This document shows positions 1 through 14,300 of a stretch of DNA of 64,000 nt, in pieces. The DNA is from Channallabes apus (Eukaryota > Chordata > Actinopteri > Siluriformes > Clariidae). A program made the position numbers and the translations under genes. The first letter of the stretch is position 1. Each line of letters begins with the position of its first letter. The notes beneath the pieces were generated by a model, which saw only the letters and a list, made by a program, of their open reading frames with translations, was not told the DNA's origin and ran no database searches. The DNA lies in the NCBI GenBank assembly GCA_030522415.1, contig CM060127.1:17833314-17897313 (forward strand), in the 5' to 3' direction.

Positions 1-1
1 T

Positions 2-1135
2 CTGGGTGCCCGGAATGGACACATAGACATTCTGGAGGTCTTGAAAACAAAAGTATCTCTGAAAATTACCAGCTTTAAGGTACAATTTAAAAAAAAAGTG
101 TGTCTGGGTGCATTAATAGAGTATGTCTGTTGCAAAGATATTTTGTTTTTGAAACTCCACACACCTATTGGAAACTTTTAACTTTAAACTAATTAGGTAC
201 TAAATTGTAAGGAATTTACTTTGTTTCTCTCTCTTCTGCATGTTTGCATGGATACAGACAGGACTAACAGCTCTACATGTGGCAGCCTTTTCTGGACAGG
301 TGGACGTTGTGAGGGAGATTCTGACAGATGTGCCAGCCACAATCTGCAGTGATCCACCCAGCAGAGATGCCACAAGGAAAGAATAGCTACTTGAAGAGGT
401 TTCACCACACACACACTCACTCACATACTATAAAAATTGTCAATGGGCACCAATTATATATATAGAATATAGAAACAAAATAAAGAAACAAAATAAATAA
501 ATAATAGAAACAAAATAAAGTTTCCACAAACATTCTATGGCAAGTAAAAGGAAGGTGTAACAGTGTAGAATAGGCATTAATGATACATAAAGCAATGTCT
601 GTTTTCAGATTATCAGATTATAATAAAACATGAATTGATCAGAAAAATCAGAAATGAGTGAACACCACAAGACAACATAGAAAAGAAACACTGCACCTTT
701 TTATAATGTAAAATGTAAGGGTAATTTTACTGTATGTGGTCTTTGACATGACTTAGGCTGTTAATTTTTCTGAAGCCCAAATGACTCATTCATATCCAGC
801 ATGTTTTAACATTCAGGTCTTTAGTAAATCTAAATCTAAAATAATGTGTTGTTAAGATTTGTATGGGATCAAATTTCCATCAAAAGTATTGCGGTAACAG
901 ATAGAAAAATAATAAGCGTGAATAAAAGAAAATGAGGGCGGCACGGTGGTGTAGTGGTTAGCACTGTCGCCTTGCACCTCCAGGGTCCGGGTTCGATTCC
1001 CATCTCTGTGTGCATGGAGTTTGCATGTTCTCCCTGTGCTTGGTGGGTTTCCTCCGGGTACTCCGGTTTCCTCCCACAGTCTAAAGACATGCAGATTAGG
1101 CTAATTGGCGTTCCCAAATTGACCATAGTGTGTGA

Positions 1136-1178
<43 letters not shown>

Positions 1179-4100
1179 CTGCGATGGATTGGCACGCTGT
1201 CCCTTCCTCGTGCCCAGAGTCTCCTGGGATAGGCTCCAGGTCCCCGCGACCCTAAATACAGGATAAAGCGGTATAGAAGATGAATGAATGAATGAAAAGA
1301 AAATGAAAGACTTGTAAAATTATAATGCACAAAAATGAAAAACAGATGCAAAGTTATTTAGAAAAACAAACAACGCAGTCACAGGTCGAAAAATAAAAAG
1401 CGAAAATTCCAAATGTAAACCCATTACAAATTATATTGCACAAAACTGAAACACGAATTCAGTCACAAACAAAATCAGGTTTTCCGCTCATATTTAATTT
1501 TTTTGTGTGCTTATGCTCATTTCCCTTTTGCTCACATTCTCATGTTTTGCGCTTGCGTTTCAAAACTTTGCCATCAGAGTTTGATGTAAATTAGGGGCGG
1601 GCTTCAGTGTCACCATTGGTTAACTAGTCCAAATTGACAGCTGCTCCTCTAGCCAATCAGTCAAAGGGGAGATTACATCACTCCAGTGCGACTCATGACT
1701 TCTGTGGCCATAAATACAGTGGTAGTGAAAAACTATTTGCCCCCTCCTGATTTCTTATTCTTTTGCATGTTTGTCACACAAAATGTTTCTGATCATCAAA
1801 CACATTTAACTATTAGTCAAAGATAACACAAGTAAACACAAAATGCAGTTTTTAAATGAGGGGTTTTATTGTTTAGGGAGAAAAAAAATCCAAACCTACA
1901 TGGCCCTGTGTGAAAAAGTAATTGCCCCCTGAACCTAATAACTGGTTGGGCCACCCTTAGCAGCAATAACTGCAATCAAGCGTTTGCGATAACTTGCAAC
2001 GAGTCTTTTACAGCGCTCTGGAGGAATTTTGGCCCACTCATCTTTGCAGAATTGTTGTAATTCAGCTTTATTTGAGGGTTTTCTAGCATGAACCGCCTTT
2101 TTAAGGTCATGCCACAACATCTCAATAGGATTCAGGTCAGGACTTTGACTAGGCCACTCCAAAGTCTTCATTTTGTTTTTCTTCAGCCATTCAGAGGTGG
2201 ATTTGCTGGTGTGTTTTGGGTCATTGTCCTGCTGCAGCACCCAAGAACGCTTCAGCTTGAGTTGATGAACAGATGGCCGGACATTCTCCTTTTTTTGGTG
2301 GACAGTAGAATTCATGGTTCCATCTATCACAGCAAGCCTTCCAGGTCCTGAAGCAGCAAAACAACCCCAGACCATCACACTACCACCACCATATTTTACT
2401 GTTGGTATGATGTTCTTTTTCTGAAATGCTGTGTTACTTTTACGCCAGATGTAACGGGACACGCACCTTCCAAAAAGTTAAACTTTTGTCTCGTCGGTCC
2501 ACAAGGTATTTTCCCAAAAGTCTTGGCAATCATTGAGATGTTTTTTAGCAAGATTGAGACGAGCCTTAATGTTCTTTTTGCTTAAAAGTGGTTTCGCCTT
2601 GGAAATCTGCCATGCAGGCCATTTTTGCCCAGTCTCTTTCTTATGGTTGAGTCGTGAACACTGACCTGAATTGAGGCAAGTGAGGCCTGCAGTTCTTTAG
2701 ATGTTGTCCTGGGGTCTTTTGTGGCCTCTCGGATGAGTTGTCTCTGCGCTCTTGTGGTAATTTTGGTCGGCCGGCCACTCCTGGGAAGGTTCACCACTGT
2801 TCCATGTTTTTGCCATTTGTGGATAATGGCTCTCACTGTGGTTCGCTGGAGTCCCAAAGCTTTAGAAATGGCTTTATAACCTTTACCAGACTGATAGATC
2901 TCAATTACTTTTGTTCTCATTTGTTCCTGAATTTCTTTGGATCTTGGCATGATGTCTAGCTTTTGAGGTGCTTTTGGTCTACTTCTCTGTGTCAGGTAGT
3001 TCCTATTTAAGTGATTTCTTGATTGAGACAGGTGTGGCAGTAATCAGGCCTGGGGGTGACTACAGAAATTGAACTCAGGTGTGATAAACCACAGTTAAGT
3101 TATTTTTTAACAAGGGGGGCAATCACTTTTTCACACAGGGCCATGTAGATTTGGAGTTTTTTTTCTCCCTTAATAACGTAAACCTTCATTTAAAAACTGC
3201 ATTTTGTGTTCAATTATGTTATCTTTGACTAATAGTTAACAGTTTTTGATGAGCAGAAACATTTAAGTGTGACAAACATGCAAAAGAATCAGGAAGGGGG
3301 CAAATAGTTTTTCACACCACTGTACTGTATATACTGCCTAGATGTCGCCTTGGGCCTCTAAGCATACTGTACAGTACTGTACGTCAACATCGCCGCCATC
3401 TTGGGTCGGGGATCTGAAGGAAGCGCCAAAGTTTCCCGGCATTATTTTCATGAACTGGATGTTTTCAAAGAACGGTTAACCTGTGTTATATATGTAGCCT
3501 AATCATTTAATCATTCAATTCAATCATTTTCTTTTATTTGCGGTTATTATTTTTCTATCTGTTACCGCAATACTTTTGATGGAAATTTGATCCCTTATAT
3601 TTGCTCCTTCCTAATTTTTTTTTAATTAAGCCACACTGGAGGGTTTTTGAGCATGAACGGCATGTTTAAGGATCTCAAGCAGGTTTAAGAATATCAAACA
3701 GGAATAATCAAAAAACACCTGTATATACACACACATATATTAATTAATTAATTTTTTTTTTTTTTTTTAATCGGGTCTATATACAGTCCCGATCAAAAGT
3801 TTAAGACCACTTGATGAAAATAAAGATTTAATGAAAATAACGATTAAACTGAAACAGGCTATTTTACAGCTGATCAAAAGTTAAGGACCACACCTCCAAA
3901 AAAAAAAAAAAAGAAATCAAACTTCCAACCATGAACTCAGTACTGAGTAGCTCCACCGTTATTGTTGATCACTTCAAAAATTTGTTGCGGCATGCTTGAT
4001 GCAAGCGTTTCCATGAGGTGAGTGAGAACATTTCTCCAAGGGGTTGAAGACGCAAGAAGGGCATCTACTGTCTGGAACTGTTGTCCATTTTTGTAAACTT

Positions 4101-5240
4101 CCCTTGCCATCCATCCCCAAAGGTTCTCAATTGGATTTAGATCAGAGGAACATGCAGGATGGGCCAAAAGAGTGATGTTATTCTCCTGGAACAAGTCCCT
4201 TGTCCTGCAAGCATTTTGTACTGTAGCGTTGTCCTGTTGAAAAACCCAGTCATGATGAATGCTCTCTGTTACCACACAGACGACGGCCCTCAGTCATGAT
4301 GAATGCTCTCTGCAAAATCTGGACATAGCCAGTGGCCATTTGACGCCCCTGCACTTCCTGAAGCTCCATTGTTCCACTGAAGGAAAAAGCACCCTAGACC
4401 ATTATGGCGCCCCCTCCACTGTGGCGCGTAGAAATCATCTCAGGTGGCATCTGCTTGTCATGCCGGTAACGTTGGAAACCATCAGGACCATCAAGGTTAC
4501 ATTTTTTTCTCATTAGAGAATAAAACTTTCTTCCACCTTAGAATGTCCCATGTCCAAGGTGCTCCCTTGCAAAGTCCAAATGAACAGTTCTGTGGCGTTC
4601 AAGGAGACGAGGTCTTTGAAGACATTTTTTGTTCCTTTCAGTCTCAGATGCCGTTTGATGGTTATGGGGCTGCAGTTAGCACCAGAAACGGCCTTAATTT
4701 GGGTCGAGGATCGTCCAGTGTCTTGACGGACAGCCAATTGGATCCTCCGGTTCAGTGCTGGTGAAATCTTTTTGGGTCTTCCACTTTTTTGGGGACTTTT
4801 TTGTTCCATAACCCTCAGAATCATTTAAGAAATTCCAAATGACTGTCTTACTGCGTCCCACCTCAACAGCGATGGCGCGCTGTGAGAGACCCTGCTTAAG
4901 GAGTTCAACAACCCAACCACATTCAAAAAGGGAGAGTTTTTTTGCCTTTGCCATGAGAACGTGTGACTATCTGACAGCAAATGACAATGAATCCACATCT
5001 TTGCACAGATTTGGCCATTTAAAGGCATGTGGTCCTAAAATTTTGATCAGCTGTAAAACAGCCTGTTTCAGTTTAATAGTTATTTTCAATTAACTGAATG
5101 CTCAAAAAATGTTTTGTCTCACTCCCATTTCTTCTTGTTGGATGCAAGCTCTACTTGGAACCTTGTTAAGATGCAAAATATGATGGAGGTCACTACATGC
5201 AAAGAAAAATGTGTCCATATTCAGACTTGTTTTTTTCCTG

Positions 5241-5330
<90 letters not shown>

Positions 5331-8300
5331 GTGTGTGTATGTGCGTGTGTGTGTGTATGTGCGTGTGTGTGTGTATGTGCGTGTGTGTGTGTATGTGCGT
5401 GTGTGTGTGTATGTGCGTGTGTGTGTGTGTGTGTGCGTGTGTAGTCTGAGTACACACCTCTGCACATAGCAGCACAGTCAGGCCATGAGGATGTGGTCCG
5501 CTTGTTGCTGAACTCACCTGGAGTCCTGCCTGATGCTAAGACAAACCCAGAGGTACCGTAAAACTGTTTGCACATTTGTAAAGGAAGAAAGAATGAAAGA
5601 AAGAAAGACAAAATAGACTTTACAATGTTTAGGATATTACCTAATTTTTTTTAATGAGAATGAAAAGTGAACTATACTGTAAATGAATGAACAAAAAATG
5701 TAAGGAGGAAAATGTGATGCAGAGCTTTATTTATATTTTTTTGTACTTTGTTTAATTTGATTTTTATTTCAGTATTAATATGTATTCTTAATACAACATT
5801 TTACAATTATATGATATTTAATAAAAAATAATTACTGTCCGGACAGAGGCTGATGCAAATGCTTCAGTGCAAAAAACAGCAAGTACGAGCATGGTTAAAA
5901 CAGCCAGAAAGTCTGGCGATGTACAGTACAAACAAAATATCACAAGGCAAAGGGCAAAATTCAAATATAGTACTTAACAAAAGCCAAGCAATCTGGAAGA
6001 TGAGTCATGCCAACTGTATTGTTGTGGTTGTTGTTGGTTTGAAACTTTTGCTCCACATCCCAGAGACTGTAGGTTCTTCAGGCTGAGAAACGTTGACTAG
6101 GGACTCCAAATATAATATTCCCTGACCTGACCAGAATAGACCCTTTGGTGTACAGTAGACAGGATGAGAATAAGTGGAAGTTATTAGGATGTGATGGTTA
6201 CATGTCTTTTTCACCTCATGGGTAGTTAGGTTTGGGTTCCCTGGTGGATGTTTGAAGTGTTCTTAATCCTCCTAAAAATAAATGAAAAAGCAGAATGGAA
6301 AATGGAGACGGGTTGTGTCTAAGGCCCCCACCTATGTTAAGGGAAGGGTTTTCCTTTGTCATTACTTTCACTAAACATTTTGAAATTCAAGTCTACTTAT
6401 GGATGATAAGCATTAAATACAAATTACATTTTGTAGTTCTCATTTTACGTACTGCATGTGAAATCCTTATCAACTGCTATGAATTCTACTTTATGAAACC
6501 TATAGATCATACAGTACCTCCATGTTTGTGCATTGTAGTGTTTTACCCCACTGCACCTGGCAGCTCAGAATGGTCACACAGCTGTGGTTGGCCTGCTGCT
6601 CAGCAAATCCAATGCATTACTGCACCTCCGTGATCGGCGTGGCCGTACTTGCCTTCACCTGGCATGCACTAGTGGGCATGTGGCGACAGCGAGACACCTG
6701 CAAGACCATGGTGCTGCCATAAACGACACAGATAAGGTGAGACAGTATAATTTACCTATAAGGGGAAACTCTATCATTCTGATGTACTCATATTTTTACT
6801 CTGCGTAAACTTTGTGTATTCTTTTAATCTGTGTGTGCTGTAATATCAAAATTATTCATGATAGTTAATGATTTTAAGAACCTAAGGAACAAGGGATTAG
6901 TTTAATGGGTTCGGTTTAAGTAGCTGAATAAGCATTCATTTTCATCTGTTATAACCTTTAAGTGTATGCATACAGAGAATAAAAATCTAGGCTCACATTT
7001 CCAAAACAAGAACAAAAGCCTGCACACATTACCCTTTAAATTATAATCTTTCTTTCTGCTTTCACTTGTATCATGTTTTATAAACTGTTTTTTTTGTTTG
7101 TTTTTTTAAATCTGTAATATGTGTCACAGCGTGTGCCTGTGACGGGTGTGTTATAGTTCCTCACTCCATAGGCTCCCTATGTAAATGCCAACGTACTTGC
7201 ACATGCATACCTTCACTTCTTTCCTCCCCTTTTATTCTTCTTGCCTTCTTTTAACCCTTCCTACCTCATTTATTCCAAATAAAATTTCCCCAGAAGAAAC
7301 TTTTCCATAAGAACTCGCCATCTGTCCTTGAGTCTGTGGTGCCACCTGTGCACCATGGTCAAACCGGTTACAGTGAGCTTTTAAAAAAAGCTATTTTTAA
7401 GCCCCGAGGTAAATTTTCTAACCTTTTTGATAACTGATGTATTGTAAATTAGTATTGTAGCTTATGCATTTAGGGATAAGGTTTGGTCACTTTGCAGCAT
7501 GTATTTCTCACCTGTCTCATTGTTGCAGGAGGGCTGGACTGCACTGCATTATGCTGCTAAATCTGGTTGGCTTGAGCTGGTGCAGTTTCTGGTAGAGACT
7601 GGTGCATCAGTGCAGGCTGAGTGTTTCATCAGGCGCACACCACTTCAGTATGCTGCTGAGGGGAACCACCTGACCACCTTTAGCTTTCTACTACGGCAAC
7701 CAAACAACAACATACTAAAACTTCTGAAGAGCAGAAAGGTATTCCCTTACTTTCCACACCCTCTTTAGTATATAATTTAGTCTGAGATTCAGAGGCTTAA
7801 AAACAGGCTTTTGGACAGACCTTACTTTCTTCCTTGTTTATACTGTATTTGACTGTTACAGCGTTAAGTGTTCTGAATTGATCTACAACCTATCATTTTA
7901 TGTTATATTTATATAGAAATGTGGCATGGTTAGCTTAATCTAATGTGTTTAACATTTACTAAATATTTGAATATTTTCCCAAAGAATACAGGATGTGATT
8001 AGTGTCAGATTGGACCTATTTTTTTTTTTTTTTTTTTGGTCTTGCCTAACGCCAGTGCATATTGTAGTCCTACCTGACTGTATGTTCAGTGTTCCCCTAA
8101 AGAATTATTTCTACCTGTTGGGTTATAAGGGAGACAACAATAGTTCCTTGTTTAAAAATTATGTATTATGTTTGCTGCATTTCATGTTTCATGTTGTATT
8201 GTGTTCACTGCCTTGCAGTTTGTGTTTGATCTAATGATATGCGGGAAACAAAACGATAACATTGCCCTGGAGGAGGTGGTGCTGTTTTCAGCATCTCCTC

Positions 8301-11300
8301 TGGATACGGCCATGCATCTGTCCCGAGCTTCAAGCTTGGTTTCTCTAAAGGAGAAGGTACGCTTTGCAGACCTGCAGGCTGCTGCACGCCACTGTGAGAC
8401 CATGGCCTCAGATCTCATAATCACGGCCTCCACTGCTGAAGGTTTAAATGCTGGGAAGGAGCTCAGGGCAGTTGAATACAATGGGAAAAGCATGCTGGAC
8501 TGTCTGATACAAAGGAGAAAGAAAAATGTGATGTCAATACCAGCTGTGCAGGAGTACCTAACAGAGGTGTGGTATGGCAATCTGCAATGGGCTTCATGGA
8601 AGATCTTACTGCTGTTCTTCGGTCTGCTGTTCTGTCCTCCGCTGTGGCTGGCCCTGTCACTTCCACTCAAACACAGGTACTCTTGACTGGCTGTCTTAAT
8701 CTGTCATAATGAATGAAAAGGAAAATTATAATTTTCAAATGACAATTTATTGCCTGCTGTAAATAACTCAATTGAATAAACTCCTTAGCATTTACTCGTA
8801 CATCTGTAAGAAGACATCGCTGCTTCTGTTAGAAAAGCCTTTGCAATTGAATTCTACTTTTCTCATAGATTCAGATTCATTCCTGTTGTGAAGATGATGA
8901 GCCATCTAGTGTCCCACATATTTCTCCTGGCTCTCTTCATCCTCACCATTGTCTACCCACCTATGAGTCCACCATCTGAATGCCGGATAAATCCAGGATG
9001 GTGTGAGTGGTTTTTACTGATCTGGGTATGTGGCATGCTGTTATCTGAGCTCACCCAAACATCTAAGCGCATGGATTTGGCATGGATCAGGATCCTTCTC
9101 TTGGTCTTCTCTGGAGTTGCTCTTTTATGTCACCTGTTGGCTGTTATCCTTTACTTGGCTGAAGACTTAGCAGTTCACGTCTCAAACTGCCTGTTTGCCC
9201 GCAATATTCTATTGGCAATTGCAATGACACTGGGTTTTATCCAGCTCTTGGAGTTCCTAATGTTCCACCACCTGTTTGGGCCATGGGTCATCATTATCAA
9301 GAATCTGATAAAGGATCTGTGTCGCTTTGGCATTGTCCTGCTTCTCTTTCTAATTGCTTTCTCTTTGAGCTTTACTGCTATTTGCCAATCTGTGTCTACA
9401 CTAAATCAAGGCAATATTACAGTGACCCCCTGCAATAAAAGCATTAGTGAACCATTGAGGGAAAATGCGACCCCAAAGATCACCCCCCTGAATGGTGCAG
9501 TTTTGCTCTTTTTTGCTCTTTTTTTGCTCTTTTTTTTCTTAACTGAGCAAAGTCAAGTCATATGTTCAGACGAGACTGCAGGCTTGATTGAACTTGTCTT
9601 TGGAATCTATTTGGTGGTGACGGTGATCGTGCTGCTCAACCTGCTCATTGCCATGATGAGCAACACATACCTGTGCATCCAGGATCAGTCAGATACTGAG
9701 TGGAAGTTTGGTCGTGCTATCCATATCAGGGACATGAGCTGCAAGCCTGACGCTCCATCTCCATTTAATCTGCTCACCAGCCTCTTCTCCTGTGTCAGGT
9801 CTCTCTGCAATAATAGAGGTAAGAGTCATTCCTGCACACACACAACAGTCAATTTTCTGATTGGGCTAATCAGTGCTGTTAGATTACAGTATGTAACAGT
9901 GGTCATTTGTGAAAGTATAAATATGTTAAATAGAATGCATGTACAAACCGGATTCCAAAAAAGTTGGGACACTAAACAAATTGTGAATAAAAACTGAATG
10001 CAATGATGTGGAGATGGCAAATGTCAATATTTTATTCAGAATAGAACATAGATGACAGATCAAAAGTTTAATCCGAGAAAATGTATCATTTTAAAGGAAA
10101 AATATGTTGATTCCAAATTTCACGGTGTCAACAAATCCCAAAAAAGTTGGGACAAGGCCATTTTCACCACTGTGTGGCAGCTCCCCTTCTTCTTACAACA
10201 CTCAACAGACGTCTGGGGACCGAGGAGACCAGTTTCTCAAGTTTAGAAATAGTAGTTATAATAGGCTTTCTGGAGTCTTGGCAGACTGGTTGGATTCTGA
10301 TACCATTACGATGCTTGAGAGTCTGGGCCTCCGGCGTGGCACAGAGCCCTCACACAAAATTTCGCTGCATACAGTAGCTTATACACACTTGCATGTATGC
10401 ACGCGAAACCCGGTAAACGTTTAAAGCTCATTGAGCTGAACAACATTCACATTGCATGTCTGGGCTTCAACAGATCAGTTATTTTGTGATGTTTGCAAAA
10501 CGTCTCGGGTTACTTTGCAGTAACCCTGTTCCCTGAGAGGCGGGAACGAGATGCTGCGTTAGAACGCTTATGGGAACTATCTTGTCGCATTGCCGGCCAT
10601 GAAGCGTGTGTGGAAAAACGCCATTATCTGGCTACATATAACCTCGGTCAGGTGACGTCATCTGATTAGATCAGGTGGAAGTTATAAATACCGGAAAGCC
10701 GGCAACAAAACCTCAGATTATTTGTCTGAATGGACGTCCGGTCACATGGTAGTGCGGCGTTCGGACGCAGCATCTCGTTCCCGCCTCTCAGGGAACAGGG
10801 TTACTGCAAAGTAACCCGAGACGTTCCCTTTTCGAGGCTTCACTTAATGCTGCGTTAGAACGCTTATGGGAACGAGAATACCAACGCCGCCGCACTACAG
10901 GTGTCTGGACCCCAAGGTTGTGTAGCGTGTGCGCACAAGGCCGAGAAGGTCTCAGATTCATGTCCGGGAAGCTGACCCGAGGACTCGTGAGCCTGGGGTG
11001 GCATGGACATCCAGACTATAAAATCTTATAAATGTGTGCGGAGAGGACCAACCTGCTGCGTCACACACTTGTTGCAGGGGAGTACCTCTTGCAAGAGCAA
11101 TAGATGAGGCGACCCCTCTGGTTGAATGAGCCCTGACTCCTAGGGGCGAAGTGAGTCCACGCGCCTCATAGGAGAGGGCAATAGCATCTCTCACCCAGTG
11201 TGACAGAGTATGTGTGGTGTCGGCCGCCCCCCGGTTGCGGCCTCCATAACATATAAAGAGTTGCTCTGACTTACGCCACTGGTTGGTGCGGTGGACATAA

Positions 11301-14300
11301 GCCTGAAGAGCACGTACTGGGCACAGTAGGTGAAGTTTCTCCTGCTCCGAATCCGCAAAGGGCGGAGGACAGAAGGCTTCCAGGATGACAGGGTGCATGG
11401 TAGAGAAAGGAACTTTCGGTAGATAGTTTGGGTGAGGATGCAGAATGGCCTTGACTAGCCCAGGGGCAAAGTCCAGGCAAGATGGGGAGACTGACTATGC
11501 ACGCAGGTCTCCGATCCTCTTTAGAGAGGTGATGGCCATAAGAAGAACCATCTTGAGAGTCAGAAGCCTGTCGGGCGCTGACTCTAGCGGTTCAAAAGGA
11601 GTCTCGATCAAACCTTCGAGCACGATAGATAAATCCCAAGAGGGAGCCGTGACTCTAGTGGGTGGCCTCAATCGTTTAGCTCCACGAATGAAACGGGCAA
11701 CTAAAGGGTGATTTCCTACAGTAGCCCCTTCCGACAGGACGTGGCAGGCTGAAATAGCGGCCACGTACGTTCTGAGGGTACTAGGGCACAAGCCCGAGGA
11801 CAATTTCTCTTGCAGGAATTCCAGCACTGAAACAATTTGGCAGTGGACTGGGTCCACCTGCTTAGCCATGCACCAGCTCTCGAATACCTTCCATTTGAAG
11901 GCATAAATCCTTCTAGTGGAGGGAGCCCTAGCACTTAGGATGGTGTCAATTACGCCGGCTGAAAGGCCGGCTTGACTCAATTGGTCCCATTCAGGGGCCA
12001 AGCGTGAAGGTTCCAAAGCTCGGGCCGGGGATGAAATATTGTCCCCTGCGCCTGAGATAGAAGATCCCTCCTCACTGGAATCATCCAAGGTGAGCCGTCG
12101 AGGAGCGATATTATTTCTGAGAACCATACTCGGGCCGGCCAACGGGGCGCTATCAATAAGAGGCGCAAACCGTGTTGACGGACCCTCGCCAGGACTCCCG
12201 GGAGCAGAACTATCGTAGGGTACGCATAGAGGCGTAAATTGGGCCACGTATGGGCCATCGCGTCCAGACCCAGGGGAGCTGGATGAGTCAGAGAGTAGTA
12301 GAGGGGACATTGTGCAGTCTCCTGTGAGGCAAAGAGGTCCACCTCCGCTGTAGAGAATCTCTCCCAGATTTGAATGACTACTTCGGGGTGGAGTTTCCAT
12401 TCCCCGTGATTCACAGCTTGTCTGGACAGAAAGTCTGCTCCCACATTCCTCTACCCTGGAATGTGAATCGCCCTGAGGGACAGGAACTTGTCCTGAGCCC
12501 AGAGCAGAACCTGATGTGCTAGCTGGTTCAAGCGTCGCGAGCGCAGGCCGCCCTGGCGATTTATGTAGGAGACTACTGATGTGCTGTCCACCCGCACTAG
12601 GACATGGTAGCCTCTCAGCTGCTGGAGGAAATGCTGTAGAGCTAAAAATAGAGCCATCATTTCGAGGCAATTGATGTGCCATGCGAAAAGGTGGCCTCTC
12701 CAGACCCCTTGGGCTGGACGGCCATCCAAGACCGCGCCCCAGCCGGTAAGGGAAGCGTCTGTCGTTAGCATTTTGCGACGACAAGACGGACCTAGAGTGG
12801 GACCCAAGGCGAGAAACCGGGGTCTGAACCACATAGAAAGGGTACGAAGTCCTTTGCGCGTAACCCTTATCCGCCTTCGGGGATTTGTTCTCGTGTGAAC
12901 TCCCCTGGCTCTTAACCACAGCTGAAACGCTCTCATGTGCAGGAGACCCAAGGGTATCACCATGGACGCAGCTGCCATGAGGCCTAAACATTTTTGTAAG
13001 TGATGTACAGTCACTTCTTGGTCTAGTCTGATTTCCTTCAGAGCGTTGTTTATGGATTCGACGCGAGCAGGAGACAGATGTGCCTGCATAGCGATCGAAT
13101 TCCACCTGACGCCCAAGTAGGTTGTCACTTGTGCTGGAAAGAGAACGCTTTTCGTGGCGTTGAGTCTCAATCCCAGCAAGTGAAGATGAGCTAGGACGAC
13201 ATCTCGGTGTCGAAGTGCTAGCTGCTGAGACTGGGCCAGTATTAGCCAGTCGTCTATGTAATTCAGAATGCGGATGCCCTGGAGTCTCAAAGGAGCCAGA
13301 ACTGCATCCATGCATTTTGTATATGTGTGGGGTGATAAGGCTAGACCGAATGGAAGAACCCGAAATTGGTAGGCTTTTCCCCCAAAAGCGAACCTCAGGA
13401 ACTTCCTGTGCTGTGGCAAAATGTGGAAATATGCGTCCTTTAAATCTACTGTCACAAACCAATCCTGTGGTTGGATTTGTGAAACAATAGTCTTTATGGT
13501 CAACATTTTGAAGTTGCATTTTTTGAGTTAGCGGTTCAAACCGCGAAGATCCAGAATTGGACGCAGACCCCCGTCCTTTTTGGGGACCAGGAAGTACCGA
13601 CTGTAGTAACCTGACTCCATGTCTGGAGGAGGAACCTGTTCTATGGCTCCCTTCTGCAGTAATTTCTGGAGTTCGGAACTCAGAAAACGCGCCCTTTCCG
13701 GTATCACGGAAGTGGAGACCACGCCGTTGAAACGCGGACGGCGATATACAAACTGGATCCTGTATCCTTTCTCTACAGTCTTTAAAACCCAGGGGGATAT
13801 GCCTGGCAGTAGCTTCCACGCTGCCAGCTTCTCCGAAAGGGGTGCAAGTACTTCTACTGGGCTGGGGGGTGTTAGTGGTTCGGTGTCCTGGAATATAGCA
13901 GGATGCGACCGAAGGACTAACGTGTCGGAGACCGGTGTTGTCCGAAACACCAAAGGTGGCGGAAACTGAACATCGATCTCCTGGGGGTGCCCAGGGGGGC
14001 ATGCTCCTATGTGCCCGTCCCCAGGGGGGGTCACCCCCACGGTCCTGGGCTCGGCTATCAGGGATGCTTCTTCGCGAAGGAGACAGAGCGGTCTATTTTT
14101 TTGGGGGCGGCCTGAGGGGGGCGCCGAGCCGTACCCCAGTCCTTACGGGGGATGCGCGGCTACTGACGCTTTCCTTCTGTGCCTCTCGTCTAGCGAGACT
14201 GAGATCGGGTCGAGGTTGGGTGGCCGATGGCCTCGACACCTGGGCACGGCGTGGGATAAATTTCCCAAAAGCTTGTTCATAGAGACTGGCCTCTCTAAAT

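Larger units (their letters stand above)
865..3594. mobile_element. Non-autonomous DNA transposon with about 50-bp terminal inverted repeats, carrying two nested insertions
   Basis: The sequence from 865 (GGGATCAAATTTCC, then a TTGCGGTAACAG core) recurs in reverse complement at about 3544-3594 with only end differences. Inside lie a SINE (936-1294 with its duplication) and a Tc1-like element (1717-3322). Subtracting both leaves an element of about 750 bp. No transposase belongs to it. I could not resolve the target-site duplication (flanks gtat and ttat), so the superfamily is open. Confidence 0.65.

Noticed and set aside
869..1351. 160-codon minus frame and 92-codon plus frame
   Set aside because: They lie within the SINE; the same frames recur in its other copies.
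5102..5611. Several long open frames on both strands
   Set aside because: They are Cys-Val and Thr-His runs produced by the (GT)n array.
8182..8670. 162-codon minus frame
   Set aside because: Antisense shadow of the trpn1 linker exon, whose plus frame has clear TRPN motifs.
9819..9997. Continuation of the trpn1 frame to 9997
   Set aside because: A GTAAGA donor at 9819 and a phase-matched terminal exon at 16812 are better; the extension is low-complexity intron sequence.
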